Shown piece after piece: positions 22,689-34,125 of a DNA stretch of 42,280 bases. Where the stretch lies: assembly GCF_017646085.1 (NCBI RefSeq), contig NZ_JAGCNF010000107.1:1-42280 (forward strand), given 5' to 3'. The notes under the pieces are model-generated. The model had not been told where the DNA came from. It saw only the letters and a program-made list of their open reading frames with translations, and ran no database searches. Made by a program: the position numbers and the translations under genes. The stretch comes from Campylobacter sp. Lineage in GTDB: Bacteria; Campylobacterota; Campylobacteria; Campylobacterales; Campylobacteraceae. Position 1 is the first letter of the stretch; the number at the start of each line of letters is the position of its first letter.

Positions 22689-23453
22689 GTGAAACGCATA
22701 GTTATAAAAGTCGGCTCACATGTTTTAAGTGATGAGAGTTCGATTAGTCAAAGTAGAATAGATAATCTTTGTGAATTTTTAAGCGATTTAAGTAGTAGAT
22801 TTGAGGTTATACTAGTTAGTAGCGGTGCAATTAGTGCTGGTCAAGCTAAGCTTGATCTACCAAGAACAAGTGTGGTAAATAAACAAATTTTATCTAGTCT
22901 TGGTCAGCCATATTTGATGGAAATTTACTCTAATTCTTTATTAAAGCATGGTAAAATGGCAGCTCAAATTTTGCTTACAGCTGGCGATTTTGACTCTAGA
23001 AAGATTACACATCATGCTAAAAATGTAATTAATGGATTACTTAAAAATAAAATTTTACCAATTATAAACGAAAATGACTCTACAGGAATTAGTGAGATAG
23101 TTTATGGTGACAATGATAGATTATCAAGTGCGGTGGCGTACTATTTTGATGCTGATTTATTAGTGATATTAAGTGATATAGATGGTTATTATACAGCCGA
23201 TCCAAGTCTAGATAAAACTGCTACGATAAGATCAGTAGTAACTAATATCGATCAATCTGAATTAACTAAAAATTCGCAAACAGGCTCTAAACACGGTACA
23301 GGCGGAATCACTACAAAACTATTAGCAGCTGATTTTTTAATGCAAAATGGGAAAGATATGTTTTTAGCTAGCGGATTTGATCTTAGCGTAGCAAGAGAAT
23401 TTTTACTAAACTCCAATCAAATTGGCGGTACAATTTTTAAAGGTAAAAAATGA
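22689..23453 (+). CDS. proB: Glutamate 5-kinase
   Basis: The 254-residue amino acid kinase phosphorylates glutamate in the first step of proline synthesis. Signatures are KRIVIKVGSHVLSD at the start, VSSGAISAGQ near residue 44, INENDSTG and GTGGITTKLLAA near residue 203. It lacks the C-terminal PUA domain found in the longer E. coli enzyme, which is the usual form in Campylobacter. The start is GTG behind AAAAAGGG, and its stop overlaps fmt by four bases. proA is not nearby. Confidence 0.95.
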   Translation: MKRIVIKVGSHVLSDESSISQSRIDNLCEFLSDLSSRFEVILVSSGAISAGQAKLDLPRTSVVNKQILSSLGQPYLMEIYSNSLLKHGKMAAQILLTAGDFDSRKITHHAKNVINGLLKNKILPIINENDSTGISEIVYGDNDRLSSAVAYYFDADLLVILSDIDGYYTADPSLDKTATIRSVVTNIDQSELTKNSQTGSKHGTGGITTKLLAADFLMQNGKDMFLASGFDLSVAREFLLNSNQIGGTIFKGKK

Positions 23454-24364
23454 AAAATATAGTTTTTATGGGAACTCCAAGTTATGCTAGTAAGATTTTA
23501 GAAGAGATTTATAAGGCTAAATTTAATATTCTTGCTATCTATACTCAGCCTGATAAACCAGTAGGAAGAAGCCAAATTCTAACTCCACCAGATGTAAAAA
23601 AATTAGCTATTGATTTAGGAATTCAAGATATAGTTCATCAGCCAAATTCCTTAAGAGAAACTGGGGTTAAAGAGCATATTAAATCACTAAATCCTGATAT
23701 CATTATCGTAGCAGCTTATGGACAGATTTTGCCACGTGATATTTTAGATATTGCGCCATGTGTCAATTTGCATGCATCTATTTTACCAGCATATCGTGGT
23801 GCATCTCCTATACAATCAGCTATTTTAGATAAAAATAATCTAAGCGGAGTTACAGCTATGGCGATGAATGAAGGGCTTGATAGTGGTGATATTTTAGCAT
23901 TTAGTATTCTTGATATTACTAATATGAACTCATATGAGTTATTTAATAAACTAAGCATAATGGCAGCAAATTTGACTATTAAAGTATTAAATGAGTATAA
24001 AAATATTAATCCAATTAAGCAGTTTGATGCTCTTAGTTCAAAGTGTAAAAAGATAAAAAAAGATGATGGTCTAGTTGATTTTAGTGTTGATAGTGCTGGT
24101 CAAATTTGGGCAAAATTTTTAGCATATTATGGATGGCCAGGGATTTTTACTAAAAATGGAATAAAAATTTTAGATATAGAAGTAGCAAATTTAAATGGTG
24201 GAATTGGCGAAATTTTATCTATTAATGATAATGGTTTTGTAGTTGGTGTAAATAATGGAAGTATTTTAATAAAAACACTACAAGCAGCTGGCAAAAAACC
24301 AGTTGATGCAAAAAGTTATTTAAATGGCAAAAGGCTAGGTGTTGGAGATAGAGTATATTTGTGA
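23450..24364 (+). CDS. fmt: Methionyl-tRNA formyltransferase
   Basis: The 304-residue enzyme formylates initiator Met-tRNA with 10-formyltetrahydrofolate. It starts IVFMGTPSYASKIL, has the catalytic NLHASILPAYRGASPIQ and MNEGLDSGDIL motifs, and a C-terminal tRNA-binding domain ending in KRLGVGDRV. This is the housekeeping copy; the formyltransferase at 4551 shares only the catalytic core. Overlaps with proB and birA show it is part of a translation-coupled run. Confidence 0.95.
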   Translation: MKNIVFMGTPSYASKILEEIYKAKFNILAIYTQPDKPVGRSQILTPPDVKKLAIDLGIQDIVHQPNSLRETGVKEHIKSLNPDIIIVAAYGQILPRDILDIAPCVNLHASILPAYRGASPIQSAILDKNNLSGVTAMAMNEGLDSGDILAFSILDITNMNSYELFNKLSIMAANLTIKVLNEYKNINPIKQFDALSSKCKKIKKDDGLVDFSVDSAGQIWAKFLAYYGWPGIFTKNGIKILDIEVANLNGGIGEILSINDNGFVVGVNNGSILIKTLQAAGKKPVDAKSYLNGKRLGVGDRVYL

Positions 24365-24977
24365 GTGTCAATCGACACAAACTAAACTAATTGAAGATAT
24401 AAAATCATTTAAAAAATATCCTCCGTGTGCTATAGTGGCTGATTTTCAAAGTCATGGCATAGGAAGTAGAGCAAATAGCTGGCAAAGTCCAAAAGGCAAT
24501 TTATACTTAAGCTTTGCAATAGATGCCAAGGATCTGCCAAGCGACTTAGAACCAGCATCTGCAAGTATATATTTTGCCTATATTTTAGTCTTGGCACTTA
24601 GAGAAAAAGGCTCAAAATTATGGCTAAAATGGCCAAATGATATTTATCTAGGCGAGCATAAAATTGCAGGTATCATTACGACAAAAATTAAGAGCGTATA
24701 TGTATGTGGAATAGGGCTAAATTTAAAAAGTGCTCCTAGCTTTGCTAAGTGCCTAGATATAGAGCTTAGTAGGGATTTTATACTAGATTTGTATTTTAAA
24801 AGTTTAAATGCTAAGCCGCAATGGAAGCAAATTTTTAGCAAATATTTGATAGAATTTGAATTGTCAAAGAATTTTTGTGTCCATATAGATGAGAAGCCAG
24901 TGAGCTTAAGCGGTGCTACATTGCAAAGCGATGGCTCGATAATAATAAATAATAAAAGGGTGTATTCAGCAAGATGA
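24342..24977 (+). CDS. birA: Biotin-[acetyl-CoA-carboxylase] ligase, short form
   Basis: The protein of about 211 residues attaches biotin to carboxylase carrier domains. It has the biotinyl-AMP loop in HGIGSRANSWQSPKGNLY and the KWPNDIYLGEHKIAGI motif. It lacks the N-terminal helix-turn-helix of E. coli BirA, so it is unlikely to be a repressor. Start choice: TTG 24342 has AAGG seven bases upstream, while GTG 24339 is only four bases from it; both lie within the end of fmt. The stop overlaps parA by four bases. Confidence 0.88.
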   Translation: MEIEYICECQSTQTKLIEDIKSFKKYPPCAIVADFQSHGIGSRANSWQSPKGNLYLSFAIDAKDLPSDLEPASASIYFAYILVLALREKGSKLWLKWPNDIYLGEHKIAGIITTKIKSVYVCGIGLNLKSAPSFAKCLDIELSRDFILDLYFKSLNAKPQWKQIFSKYLIEFELSKNFCVHIDEKPVSLSGATLQSDGSIIINNKRVYSAR

Positions 24978-25756
24978 GTGAGGTTATAACCATTGCCAAC
25001 CAAAAAGGTGGCGTAGGAAAGACTACTACAGCTGTCAATTTAGCAGCTTCGTTGGCTGTGGCTGAGAAGAGAGTTTTGCTACTTGATATTGATCCACAAG
25101 CTAATGCGACGACTGGGCTAGGCTTTAAAAGAAGTGATTACGAATTTAATATTTACCATGTTTTAACTGGTAGAAAAAATATCAGCGAGATAATATTAAA
25201 AACAGAGCTGCAAATGCTTGATATTGCCCCATCAAATATTGGGCTAGTTGGTATTGAGCAGGAATTTAACGAGCAAAATCGTGACTATAAAAATATTTTA
25301 AAAAGCAAGCTAGCAACCATCCGTGATAGCTATGATTATATAATAATCGATAGCCCACCAACGCTTGGGATTTTAACAATTAATGCGCTAACTGCTAGTG
25401 ATAGCGTTATTATTCCGATTCAATGCGAGTTTTATGCTATGGAGGGTTTAGCACAGATTTTTAACACTGTAAAAGTGATAAAAGAGACAACAAATCCAAA
25501 ATTAGCCATCAAAGGATTCTTGCCTACGATGTATAGTTCGCAAAATAATCTCTCTAAAGAGACAGTTGCTGATTTGAAAAAACACTTTAGTAATAAGCTA
25601 TTTAAGGCTGAAAACTGTGAAGATGGGTTTGTCATAATTCCTAGAAATGTTAAATTAGCTGAGAGTCCAAGCTTTGGCAAGCCAGTTATTTTATATGATA
25701 TAAAATCTAGTGGTTCTTTAGCCTATCAAAAATTAGCTCATTCGATAATGGGGTAA
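24974..25756 (+). CDS. parA: ParA/Soj chromosome partitioning ATPase
   Basis: The 260-residue protein carries the deviant Walker A motif KGGVGKTTTA at residues 11-20, DIDPQANAT and IIIDSPPTLG, marking a chromosomal ParA. Together with ParB it segregates replication origins; no parS sequence was recognised by eye in the window. It follows birA with an ATGA overlap and parB starts two bases after its stop. Confidence 0.95.
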   Translation: MSEVITIANQKGGVGKTTTAVNLAASLAVAEKRVLLLDIDPQANATTGLGFKRSDYEFNIYHVLTGRKNISEIILKTELQMLDIAPSNIGLVGIEQEFNEQNRDYKNILKSKLATIRDSYDYIIIDSPPTLGILTINALTASDSVIIPIQCEFYAMEGLAQIFNTVKVIKETTNPKLAIKGFLPTMYSSQNNLSKETVADLKKHFSNKLFKAENCEDGFVIIPRNVKLAESPSFGKPVILYDIKSSGSLAYQKLAHSIMG

Positions 25757-25758
25757 AT

Positions 25759-26595
25759 ATGGCACTTGGTAGAGGATTAGACTCCATCTTAGGTGATGTT
25801 GAGCAAGCATATAATAAAGAATTACACAAAGAGTTAGTAGCTGATATTGAAATTGATAGAATTGAGCCAAATCCGTTTCAGCCTAGACGAAATTTTAGCG
25901 ATGAATCATTAAGAGAACTTAGTCAAAGTATCGAGCGTCACGGACTAATTCAGCCAATTATTGTTATTAGAAAGGGTGATAATTTTACACTGATTGCCGG
26001 CGAAAGGCGCTTAAGGGCTACTAAACTTTTAGGAGAGGATAAAATCAAAGCAATCGTCGCAAATATCGGCGATAAAAATCTAAGAGAATTAGCGCTAATT
26101 GAGAATATCCAAAGAGAAAATTTAAGCCCAATTGAACTAGCAAATGCATATCAAGAGCTAATTAATGAATATAAAATTACCCAAGAGGCTTTAGCGTCTA
26201 TTGTTAAAAAAAGCAGAACGCAAATAACCAATACTCTAAGACTTTTAGGGCTTGATGAACATACTAAAGAGTTAATAGATGAGGGTAAAATTACTCAAGG
26301 TCATGCTAAGATTATGGTTGGTCTAAATAAAGATAATCAAAAACTAGTAGCTGATAGTATAATGGGGCAAAAGCTTAGCGTAAGAGATACTGAAAATTTA
26401 GTAAAAAGACTTAAAAATAGCAATCAAAGCAGACCAAGGATAGATTTTGAGGATAGAAAAAATTTAAATTTGCTTAAAGATTTAATTGAAGAACTTGGAA
26501 TAAAATGTAAAATAAACGGGCAAAAAATTACTTTAAATTTAAATGATAGTAAAAAAATCGATAATATGATAAAAATAATTCAAAAAATTCAGTAG
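25759..26595 (+). CDS. parB: ParB/Spo0J chromosome partitioning protein
   Basis: The 278-residue protein starts LGRGLDSILG, the ParA-stimulating N-terminal peptide, then has NPFQPRRNF and the CTP-binding GERRLRA box (81-87) with ENIQRENLSP, followed by a helix-turn-helix DNA-binding region (EALASIVKKSRTQITNTLRL). It binds parS and loads with ParA on the origin region. The order parA-parB upstream of the atp operon matches C. jejuni. Confidence 0.95.
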   Translation: MALGRGLDSILGDVEQAYNKELHKELVADIEIDRIEPNPFQPRRNFSDESLRELSQSIERHGLIQPIIVIRKGDNFTLIAGERRLRATKLLGEDKIKAIVANIGDKNLRELALIENIQRENLSPIELANAYQELINEYKITQEALASIVKKSRTQITNTLRLLGLDEHTKELIDEGKITQGHAKIMVGLNKDNQKLVADSIMGQKLSVRDTENLVKRLKNSNQSRPRIDFEDRKNLNLLKDLIEELGIKCKINGQKITLNLNDSKKIDNMIKIIQKIQ

Positions 26596-26614
26596 AATTT
26601 ATTTTTTAATATTG

Positions 26615-26652
26615 TAAAATACTCGATTAGTTTAATGAAATTACATAAGGAG
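26615..26652 (+). promoter_or_regulatory. Candidate promoter and ribosome site of the atp operon
   Basis: TAAAAT at 26615-26620 may be the -10 box and AAGGAG at 26647-26652 is a strong ribosome site before the first atp ATG. Confidence 0.4.
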
Positions 26653-26657
26653 AACCG

Positions 26658-27080
26658 ATGCTACATATAGATCCGCCGTTGTTGCTGATTACATTAGTGA
26701 TCTTTTTAGGGCTTATCTTTGTGCTAAATTCCATTCTCTACAAGCCTTTGCTTGGTTTCATTGATGATAGAAATAAATCTATCAAAAATGATGAAGAGAG
26801 CGTTAGTAAAAATGCTAGCGATACTGGAAATTACGAAGCCCAAATAGAGAAGATCATAGGTGATGCTAGAGCTGAAGCGCAAGCTAAAAAGCATGCTGCT
26901 TTAAGTGAAGCTAAAGAGAGAGCAGCTACTAAAGTTGCTATCAAAAAAGAGAGTTTAGAAGCTGATTTTGACAGCTTTATGGCTGGACTTGCCGATAGAA
27001 AAGCTGAGTTAAAATCTAATTTAACCGCTAAAATTCCAGAATTAAAAAGTACCCTTGCTGGTTCTTTATCAAAAATGTAG
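26658..27080 (+). CDS. atpF': ATP synthase Fo subunit b'
   Basis: The 140-residue protein has one N-terminal membrane helix (LLITLVIFLGLIFVLNSILY, about 9-28) and a long charged helical stalk. It is one of two b-type peripheral stalk subunits; the b/b' pair instead of one b is typical of Epsilonproteobacteria. First gene of a seven-gene operon, ten bases ahead of atpF. Subunits a and c are not in the operon, as in other campylobacters. Confidence 0.92.
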   Translation: MLHIDPPLLLITLVIFLGLIFVLNSILYKPLLGFIDDRNKSIKNDEESVSKNASDTGNYEAQIEKIIGDARAEAQAKKHAALSEAKERAATKVAIKKESLEADFDSFMAGLADRKAELKSNLTAKIPELKSTLAGSLSKM

Positions 27081-27089
27081 GAGATTTGT

Positions 27090-27602
27090 ATGAATATTAA
27101 ATTTATCCTATTATTAGCAGCTCCAATGTTTGCTTTTGGTGCTGGCAGTGGAAGCGGTGAGTATGATATCATTCCTAGGGTGATTAACTTTGTTATATTC
27201 TTTTCTATACTCTACTACCTAATAGCTAAGCCAGTTAAAGCTGCATATCATGGCAGAATTAACGCTATTGCAAATAGATTAAACGCTATTCAAGAGAAGC
27301 TAAAAGCCTCAAATGCTAAAAAAGAAGAGGCTGCTAAAAAGGTAGAAAATGCTAAAGTTATAGCAAATGACTTAACTCAAGCTATTAAAAAAGAGATAGA
27401 AATCATGTTAGTTAAGATAGAAAAAGATACTCAAAATGAGATTGCTATCTTAGAAAAAAGTTATGAAGAACAAAAAGACTTTGAAGAAAGAAAGCTTGTT
27501 AGAGCCGTAGTTAGCGAAGTTTTAGATGAGCTATTTGCAAGTGATGCTATGAAAATAGATCAAAATGAGCTTATCAATCTTATTATGAAAAAGGTGAGCT
27601 AA
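27090..27602 (+). CDS. atpF: ATP synthase Fo subunit b
   Basis: This 170-residue stalk subunit has a hydrophobic start resembling a signal segment (FILLLAAPMFAFG) followed by a membrane helix (about 28-46) and an alanine/lysine-rich coiled stalk. An N-terminal signal-like segment before the membrane helix is known for Helicobacter/Campylobacter b subunits. It forms the peripheral stalk with b' and delta. Its stop is directly followed by the atpH ATG. Confidence 0.93.
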   Translation: MNIKFILLLAAPMFAFGAGSGSGEYDIIPRVINFVIFFSILYYLIAKPVKAAYHGRINAIANRLNAIQEKLKASNAKKEEAAKKVENAKVIANDLTQAIKKEIEIMLVKIEKDTQNEIAILEKSYEEQKDFEERKLVRAVVSEVLDELFASDAMKIDQNELINLIMKKVS

Positions 27603-28136
27603 ATGAGAGAAATAGTAGCCAAAAAATATGTAAAAGCACTAATTTTAGCTTTAGACGCTGATGAATTTAATATAGTAAGTGACGAGATTAGTAAGTTAGC
27701 TGCTGCGTTTGGCCTAGATAAATTTAACTACATAATAGATTCGCCAATCATTGATGCGAAGTCTAAAGTTGAGTTTTTGCTAACTTTAGTTAATGATAAT
27801 AAAAATGAAAAACTTGCTAATTTCTTAATGCTTTTAAGTCATAGAGGTAGATTGCATTTAATTCCAGAAATTGCAAGAGAATTTGAGTATCAAAAAGCTT
27901 TAAGAGATGGTAAATTTAAAGGTTTAATCTCTGGAAATATCGAATTAAGCGAAGCTCAAAAGAGCGAGTTAGAGCAGAAATTTTCTAAGAAATTTGATGT
28001 AAATGTTGAATTTCAAACTGTAAAAAACGAATTTAATGGTATTAAAATTGAGATTGACGATTTAGGTGTTGAAGTTAGTTTTTCAATCGATAGATTAAAA
28101 GCTCAAATGAGCGAATATATATTAAAAGTAATTTAA
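27603..28136 (+). CDS. atpH: ATP synthase F1 subunit delta
   Basis: The 177-residue subunit links the peripheral stalk to the F1 head. It starts [14 protein letters not shown], a typical delta N-terminus, and ends [20 protein letters not shown]. Immediate adjacency to atpF and the GGAG site before atpA place it firmly in the operon. Confidence 0.93.
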   Translation: MREIVAKKYVKALILALDADEFNIVSDEISKLAAAFGLDKFNYIIDSPIIDAKSKVEFLLTLVNDNKNEKLANFLMLLSHRGRLHLIPEIAREFEYQKALRDGKFKGLISGNIELSEAQKSELEQKFSKKFDVNVEFQTVKNEFNGIKIEIDDLGVEVSFSIDRLKAQMSEYILKVI

Positions 28137-28150
28137 TAAGGAGTAAAAGC

Positions 28151-29668
28151 GTGAGTGTTAAGTTAAAAGCTGATGAGATTAGCAGTATCATCAAAGAACG
28201 CATAGAAAACTTTGATCTTAGCGTTAATATTGAAGAGACTGGCAAGGTTATATCAGTCGCTGATGGCGTGGCAAATGTTTATGGTCTTAAAAATGTCATG
28301 GCTGGCGAGATGGTTGAATTTGAAAATGGTCAAAAAGGTATGGCGCTAAACCTAGAAGAGAGCAGCGTTGGTGTTGTTGTTTTGGGTGGTTGTAATGATA
28401 TTAAAGAAGGAAGTAGCGTAAAAAGACTTGGTAGACTTCTTAGAGTTCCAGTAGGTGATGCACTTATTGGTCGTGTTGTAAATGCCTTAGGAGAGCCAAT
28501 TGATGGTAAAGGTACAATTGATGCTACTGAGACTAGATTTATTGAAGAAAAAGCTAAAGGCATTATGGCTAGAAAATCTGTTCATGAGCCACTTCAAACA
28601 GGTATTAAAGCAATTGATGCTCTTGTGCCAATTGGTAGAGGTCAAAGAGAGCTTATTATTGGCGACCGTCAAACTGGTAAAACTACAGTTGCAACTGATA
28701 CAATTATCAACCAAAAAGGTCAAGATGTAATTTGTATTTATGTAGCAATTGGTCAAAAACAATCAACTGTTGCTCAAGTTGTTAAAAAGCTTGAAGAGTA
28801 TGGTGCAATGGATTATACAATCGTAGTAAATGCAAGTGCTAGCGATGCAGCTGCTTTACAATATTTAGCACCATATGCTGGTGTAACAATGGGTGAATAT
28901 TTCCGTGATAATTCTCGTCATGCGCTCATTATTTATGATGATTTAAGCAAACACGCTGTTGCATATCGTGAGATGTCACTTATTCTTCGCCGTCCACCAG
29001 GTCGTGAAGCTTATCCAGGCGATGTATTCTATCTACACTCAAGACTACTTGAAAGGGCAAGTAAGCTAAGTGATAAACTAGGAGCGGGAAGCTTAACAGC
29101 ACTACCTATTATTGAGACTCAAGCTGGCGACGTTTCTGCATATATTCCAACCAATGTTATCTCTATTACAGATGGTCAAATTTTCCTTGAGAGTGATCTA
29201 TTTAACTCAGGTATTCGCCCAGCAATTAATGTTGGTCTATCTGTATCTCGTGTTGGCGGTGCTGCACAAATTAAAGCTATCAAAAAAGTATCTGGTACTC
29301 TAAGACTAGACCTAGCTCAATACCGTGAATTACAAGCATTTGCTCAATTTGCAAGCGATCTAGATGAGAGTAGTCGTAAGCAATTAGAGCGTGGTCAAAG
29401 AATGGTTGAAGTTCTAAAACAACCACCATACAGCCCGCTTCCAGTTGAAAATCAAGTTGTAATTATTTTTGCAGGAAGCAATGGATATTTAGATGATCTT
29501 CCAGTATCTGCTGTTACTAAATTTGAAGCTGAGCTTTATCCATATATCGAGGCTAAATACCCAGATATTTTTGAACAAATTCGTAACAAAAAAGCGCTTG
29601 ATAAAGATATCGAAGAGGCACTAGATAAAGCATTAAATGAATTTAAAGCAATATTTAGCGCTGAATAA
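28151..29668 (+). CDS. atpA: ATP synthase F1 subunit alpha
   Basis: The 505-residue nucleotide-binding, non-catalytic subunit has the P-loop GDRQTGKT at 171-178 and the conserved [20 protein letters not shown]. Length is normal. The start codon is GTG (28151) after AAGGAGTAAAAGC. It alternates with beta in the F1 hexamer. Confidence 0.97.
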   Translation: MSVKLKADEISSIIKERIENFDLSVNIEETGKVISVADGVANVYGLKNVMAGEMVEFENGQKGMALNLEESSVGVVVLGGCNDIKEGSSVKRLGRLLRVPVGDALIGRVVNALGEPIDGKGTIDATETRFIEEKAKGIMARKSVHEPLQTGIKAIDALVPIGRGQRELIIGDRQTGKTTVATDTIINQKGQDVICIYVAIGQKQSTVAQVVKKLEEYGAMDYTIVVNASASDAAALQYLAPYAGVTMGEYFRDNSRHALIIYDDLSKHAVAYREMSLILRRPPGREAYPGDVFYLHSRLLERASKLSDKLGAGSLTALPIIETQAGDVSAYIPTNVISITDGQIFLESDLFNSGIRPAINVGLSVSRVGGAAQIKAIKKVSGTLRLDLAQYRELQAFAQFASDLDESSRKQLERGQRMVEVLKQPPYSPLPVENQVVIIFAGSNGYLDDLPVSAVTKFEAELYPYIEAKYPDIFEQIRNKKALDKDIEEALDKALNEFKAIFSAE

Positions 29669-29677
29669 GGCTAAAAT

Positions 29678-30565
29678 ATGTCAAATTTAAAGGATATTAA
29701 AAGAAAGATCAAGAGCGTACAAAACACGCAAAAAACAACAAAAGCGATGAAGCTCGTCTCTACTGCAAAATTAAAAAAAGCAGAAGAGGCAGCTCGCCAT
29801 TCTCGTGTTTATGCTCTAAAGATCAATGAGGTCTTAAGCGAGATAGCTTATGAGATTAATAAGTTTAAAATCGTTGGCGAAGGTAATAAATTTTTTGACA
29901 CAGAGGCTAAGGTAGAAAAGGTTGATATAATTTTTGTTACTGCTGATAAAGGTCTTTGTGGAGGTTTTAATATCTCAACTATTAAAGCTGTAAGAAATAT
30001 GATAGATGAGTTTAAATCTAAAAAAGTTAAAGTTCGCTTAAGAGCTGTGGGTAAAAAAGGTATTGAATTTTTCAATTTCCAAGGTATTGAGATTTTAGAA
30101 AGTTACCGTGGCGTAAGTTCAGCACCTACATATGAGAAAGCTCAAGAGGTTATTAAAGTAGCTATTGATGATTTTTTAGCTGGAGTAACTGATAAAGTTA
30201 TTTTAGTTCATAATGGCTATAAAAATATGATTTCTCAAGAACTAAGGGTAAATACAGTAGTTCCAGTTGAACCACCAGTGATTGAAGATAATCAATTGCA
30301 TAGTTCACTTATGGACTTTGAGCCAGAACATGATGAGAGAATACTCGATGAGCTTATGAGAAAGTATTTTGAGTATAGTATGTATTATGCTCTTATTGAC
30401 TCTTTGGCAGCTGAACATAGTGCTAGAATGCAGGCTATGGATAATGCAACAAATAATGCTAAAGCTAGAGTAAAAGAGTTAAATCTTGCCTATAATAAAG
30501 CAAGACAAGAGAGTATCACAACAGAGCTTATAGAGATTATAAGTGGCGTTGAGAGTATGAAGTAA
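29678..30565 (+). CDS. atpG: ATP synthase F1 subunit gamma
   Basis: The 295-residue central-stalk subunit begins [20 protein letters not shown] and ends with the conserved [20 protein letters not shown] region, the two long helices that rotate inside the alpha-beta head. It lies between atpA and atpD as usual. Confidence 0.96.
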   Translation: MSNLKDIKRKIKSVQNTQKTTKAMKLVSTAKLKKAEEAARHSRVYALKINEVLSEIAYEINKFKIVGEGNKFFDTEAKVEKVDIIFVTADKGLCGGFNISTIKAVRNMIDEFKSKKVKVRLRAVGKKGIEFFNFQGIEILESYRGVSSAPTYEKAQEVIKVAIDDFLAGVTDKVILVHNGYKNMISQELRVNTVVPVEPPVIEDNQLHSSLMDFEPEHDERILDELMRKYFEYSMYYALIDSLAAEHSARMQAMDNATNNAKARVKELNLAYNKARQESITTELIEIISGVESMK

Positions 30566-30573
30566 ATTTATAA

Positions 30574-31980
<1,407 letters not shown>

Positions 31981-31997
31981 GCTAAAAAGGAAGCTAT

Positions 31998-32387
31998 ATG
32001 AATACAATACATTTAGAAATAGTCACCCCAGAAGGGCTAATATTTTCTAATGATGCTAAAATGGTAGTCCTTCCTGGTGCAGATGGCGAGTTTGGCGTTT
32101 TGCCAGGCCACGCCTCTTTGGTTTCCTTGCTTAAAATTGGCGTAGTAGATATAGAAAATCTAGATGGAAGTCATGACGCAGTTGCTATTGATTGGGGCTA
32201 TGCTAAGATCGATGAAAACAAAATTAGCATCTTAGTTGATGGTGCTGTACATGTAAGTGGCAATAGTGAAAGTGAGATTGCTAAATCTATAGAAAACGCT
32301 AAAGCTCTTGTAAGAAAAATGCATGATAACAATGGAATCTTAGCTACTGCATTATCTAAGATTGATAGTTCAGTAAGGGTTAGATAA
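31998..32387 (+). CDS. atpC: ATP synthase F1 subunit epsilon
   Basis: The 129-residue subunit starts IHLEIVTPEGLIFS and has the LPGADGEFGVLPGHA segment characteristic of the epsilon beta-sandwich. The C-terminal helical part is present, so it may inhibit ATP hydrolysis. Its stop is directly followed by the GTG start of tolQ, an arrangement that joins the Tol operon to the ATP synthase operon. Confidence 0.95.
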   Translation: MNTIHLEIVTPEGLIFSNDAKMVVLPGADGEFGVLPGHASLVSLLKIGVVDIENLDGSHDAVAIDWGYAKIDENKISILVDGAVHVSGNSESEIAKSIENAKALVRKMHDNNGILATALSKIDSSVRVR

Positions 32388-32957
32388 GTGGAGTCTATAG
32401 AGCTTCTTATAAGTTATCTATCTAAAAGTAGCTTGGTGACAATCGTCGTTCTTGCGTGGTTGTCACTCTACTTTGTTATTAGTTTTACTATTTTATTCTC
32501 AAGATATAATGGGCTTAATCGCTGGATTAAAAAAGAGAAGCAATCTTTGGAGGCGATCTTACTTGGAAATAAGCTTGAAAATACAGATTCAGTTTTAAAA
32601 AAATGCCCACAATCAAATTTAAGCAAAGAACGTCTAGAAGTCTTTATATCGCTAGCTCAAACCAACTCCACAAGTGGCCTTACAACTCTTGCAATTATCG
32701 CATCTACTTCGCCATTTATAGGGCTTTTTGGGACTGTTATTAGTATATTAGAGACATTTGCAGCACTTGGTCAAGGTAGCGGTGCAGCATCTCTTTCAGT
32801 TATTGCGCCAGCTATTTCAGAAGCTTTAGTTGCTACTGGTTGTGGAATATTTGTAGCTATTCCAGCTTATAGTTTTAATCTATTGATTAAACGTAAAGCT
32901 TATGAATTAATAAGTCTTATACAAAGAGAAACAAATTTATTGCTTAGTAGTAAATAG
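32388..32957 (+). CDS. tolQ: TolQ/ExbB-like proton channel subunit of the Tol-Pal system
   Basis: The 189-residue protein has three membrane segments: about residues 17-37, TSPFIGLFGTVISILETFAA (106-125), the conserved TolQ/ExbB motif, and the stretch around VATGCGIFVAIPAYSF (148-163). It is assigned to the Tol system by the tolR-tolA-tolB-pal genes that follow; C. jejuni annotates the equivalent as exbB3. With TolR it powers TolA at the division site to keep the outer membrane attached. GTG start directly after the atpC stop. Confidence 0.9.
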   Translation: MESIELLISYLSKSSLVTIVVLAWLSLYFVISFTILFSRYNGLNRWIKKEKQSLEAILLGNKLENTDSVLKKCPQSNLSKERLEVFISLAQTNSTSGLTTLAIIASTSPFIGLFGTVISILETFAALGQGSGAASLSVIAPAISEALVATGCGIFVAIPAYSFNLLIKRKAYELISLIQRETNLLLSSK

Positions 32958-33350
32958 ATGATAAATTTTGATGAAAATCCAGAATTAAATATTACCCCTT
33001 TAGTTGATATTATGCTGGTGCTATTAGCGATTTTAATGGTAACAACACCAGCTATTATTTATGAAGAACAAATTAGTTTGCCAGATGGTTCAAAATCTAA
33101 AGTATTAAGCCAAGAGTTAAAAAGTTTAACAGTTAGAATTGATAGCCAAAGACAGGTATATATTGATCAATCTAAAATGTCTTTAAATGAGCTTAGTGAT
33201 AATTTAGTATTATTATCTAAAAAGTATGACAAAAATTCACCAGTATATATAAAAGCTGATAAGAGGCTTATATATGATGATGTTATGTTTGTTTTAAAAA
33301 GCATGAAAAATGCAGGTTTTTCTAAGGTTGCCTTAGAAACAAATGGTTAA
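32958..33350 (+). CDS. tolR: TolR/ExbD-like subunit of the Tol-Pal system
   Basis: The 130-residue protein has one membrane helix holding ITPLVDIMLVLLAILMV, with the conserved proton-carrying Asp, then a periplasmic domain. It begins directly after the tolQ stop and shares one base with tolA (TAATG). It is a paralogue of the exbD at 15979. Confidence 0.9.
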   Translation: MINFDENPELNITPLVDIMLVLLAILMVTTPAIIYEEQISLPDGSKSKVLSQELKSLTVRIDSQRQVYIDQSKMSLNELSDNLVLLSKKYDKNSPVYIKADKRLIYDDVMFVLKSMKNAGFSKVALETNG

Positions 33351-34123
33351 TGAATAGCAAATTCGGAATTTCATATAACACTACAGGCGCTTTTTGGTGT
33401 TCTGTAATATTATATTTTTTCATTATATTTTTTATATTTTTTAAACTCAGTAGATATGAAGAGAGCATAAAATATACAAATGATAAAGACGCATTTATGG
33501 ATGTTTTTGTTGTGGAATCAGATATTAGCCAAAGCATTAAAGCGCCCGAGCAAAATGAACAAAAAATAGAAGAATCTATAATTAAAAAGCAAATAGAACC
33601 ACCTTTAGAATTAAAACAAGAGACAACAAATAAAAATATTGTATCGCAAGAACAAGATAAACCAAGCGTAAATTTAAGTGATCTTTTTAGCGAGGCTGCA
33701 CCTATAGATATTACTCCTCAGACAACTCAAGCAGTTCAAAGCAATGCTAAAAGTGAGCCAAAATCTAATTCAAAAAGTGCAGCTGATATTATCGCTTCAC
33801 TCCAAAAAGATATAGATAAAAAAGCACCAAAATCATCAATGACAGGCGTGTATAATAAATATATGGGTGATATAGTAGAGATTATTCAAAATAGATGGGT
33901 GCGCTACAAAGCAGATACAAACAATAACGCTAAAGTTAAAATTATTATAGATAAATTTGGAAAACTAAGCTATCATATAGACGAGTATTCATTAAATAGT
34001 GCATTTAATAGCAAGGTTAGGGAGTTTTTAGAGCAGTTAAAGGCTATAGATTTTCCAATTTCGCCTAGTAAAGATGTTACTGTATTGGATATAAATTTAA
34101 TTGATTTAATAGAAACGGAGTAA
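33350..34123 (+). CDS. tolA: TolA-like periplasm-spanning protein
   Basis: The 257-residue protein has an N-terminal membrane helix (CSVILYFFIIFFIFFKL), a Gln/Glu/Lys-rich flexible middle from about 60 to 165 and a folded C-terminal domain starting at MGDIVEIIQNRWVRYK, a TolA/TonB-type end. It would link TolQR to TolB-Pal. Sequence identity to enteric TolA is low, as usual; the assignment relies on layout and context. Confidence 0.85.
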   Translation: MNSKFGISYNTTGAFWCSVILYFFIIFFIFFKLSRYEESIKYTNDKDAFMDVFVVESDISQSIKAPEQNEQKIEESIIKKQIEPPLELKQETTNKNIVSQEQDKPSVNLSDLFSEAAPIDITPQTTQAVQSNAKSEPKSNSKSAADIIASLQKDIDKKAPKSSMTGVYNKYMGDIVEIIQNRWVRYKADTNNNAKVKIIIDKFGKLSYHIDEYSLNSAFNSKVREFLEQLKAIDFPISPSKDVTVLDINLIDLIETE

Positions 34124-34125
34124 AG

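Noticed and set aside
26596-26657. parS site near parAB
   Set aside because: No sequence resembling the TGTTTCACGTGAAACA consensus was found there; only promoter-like sequence is visible.
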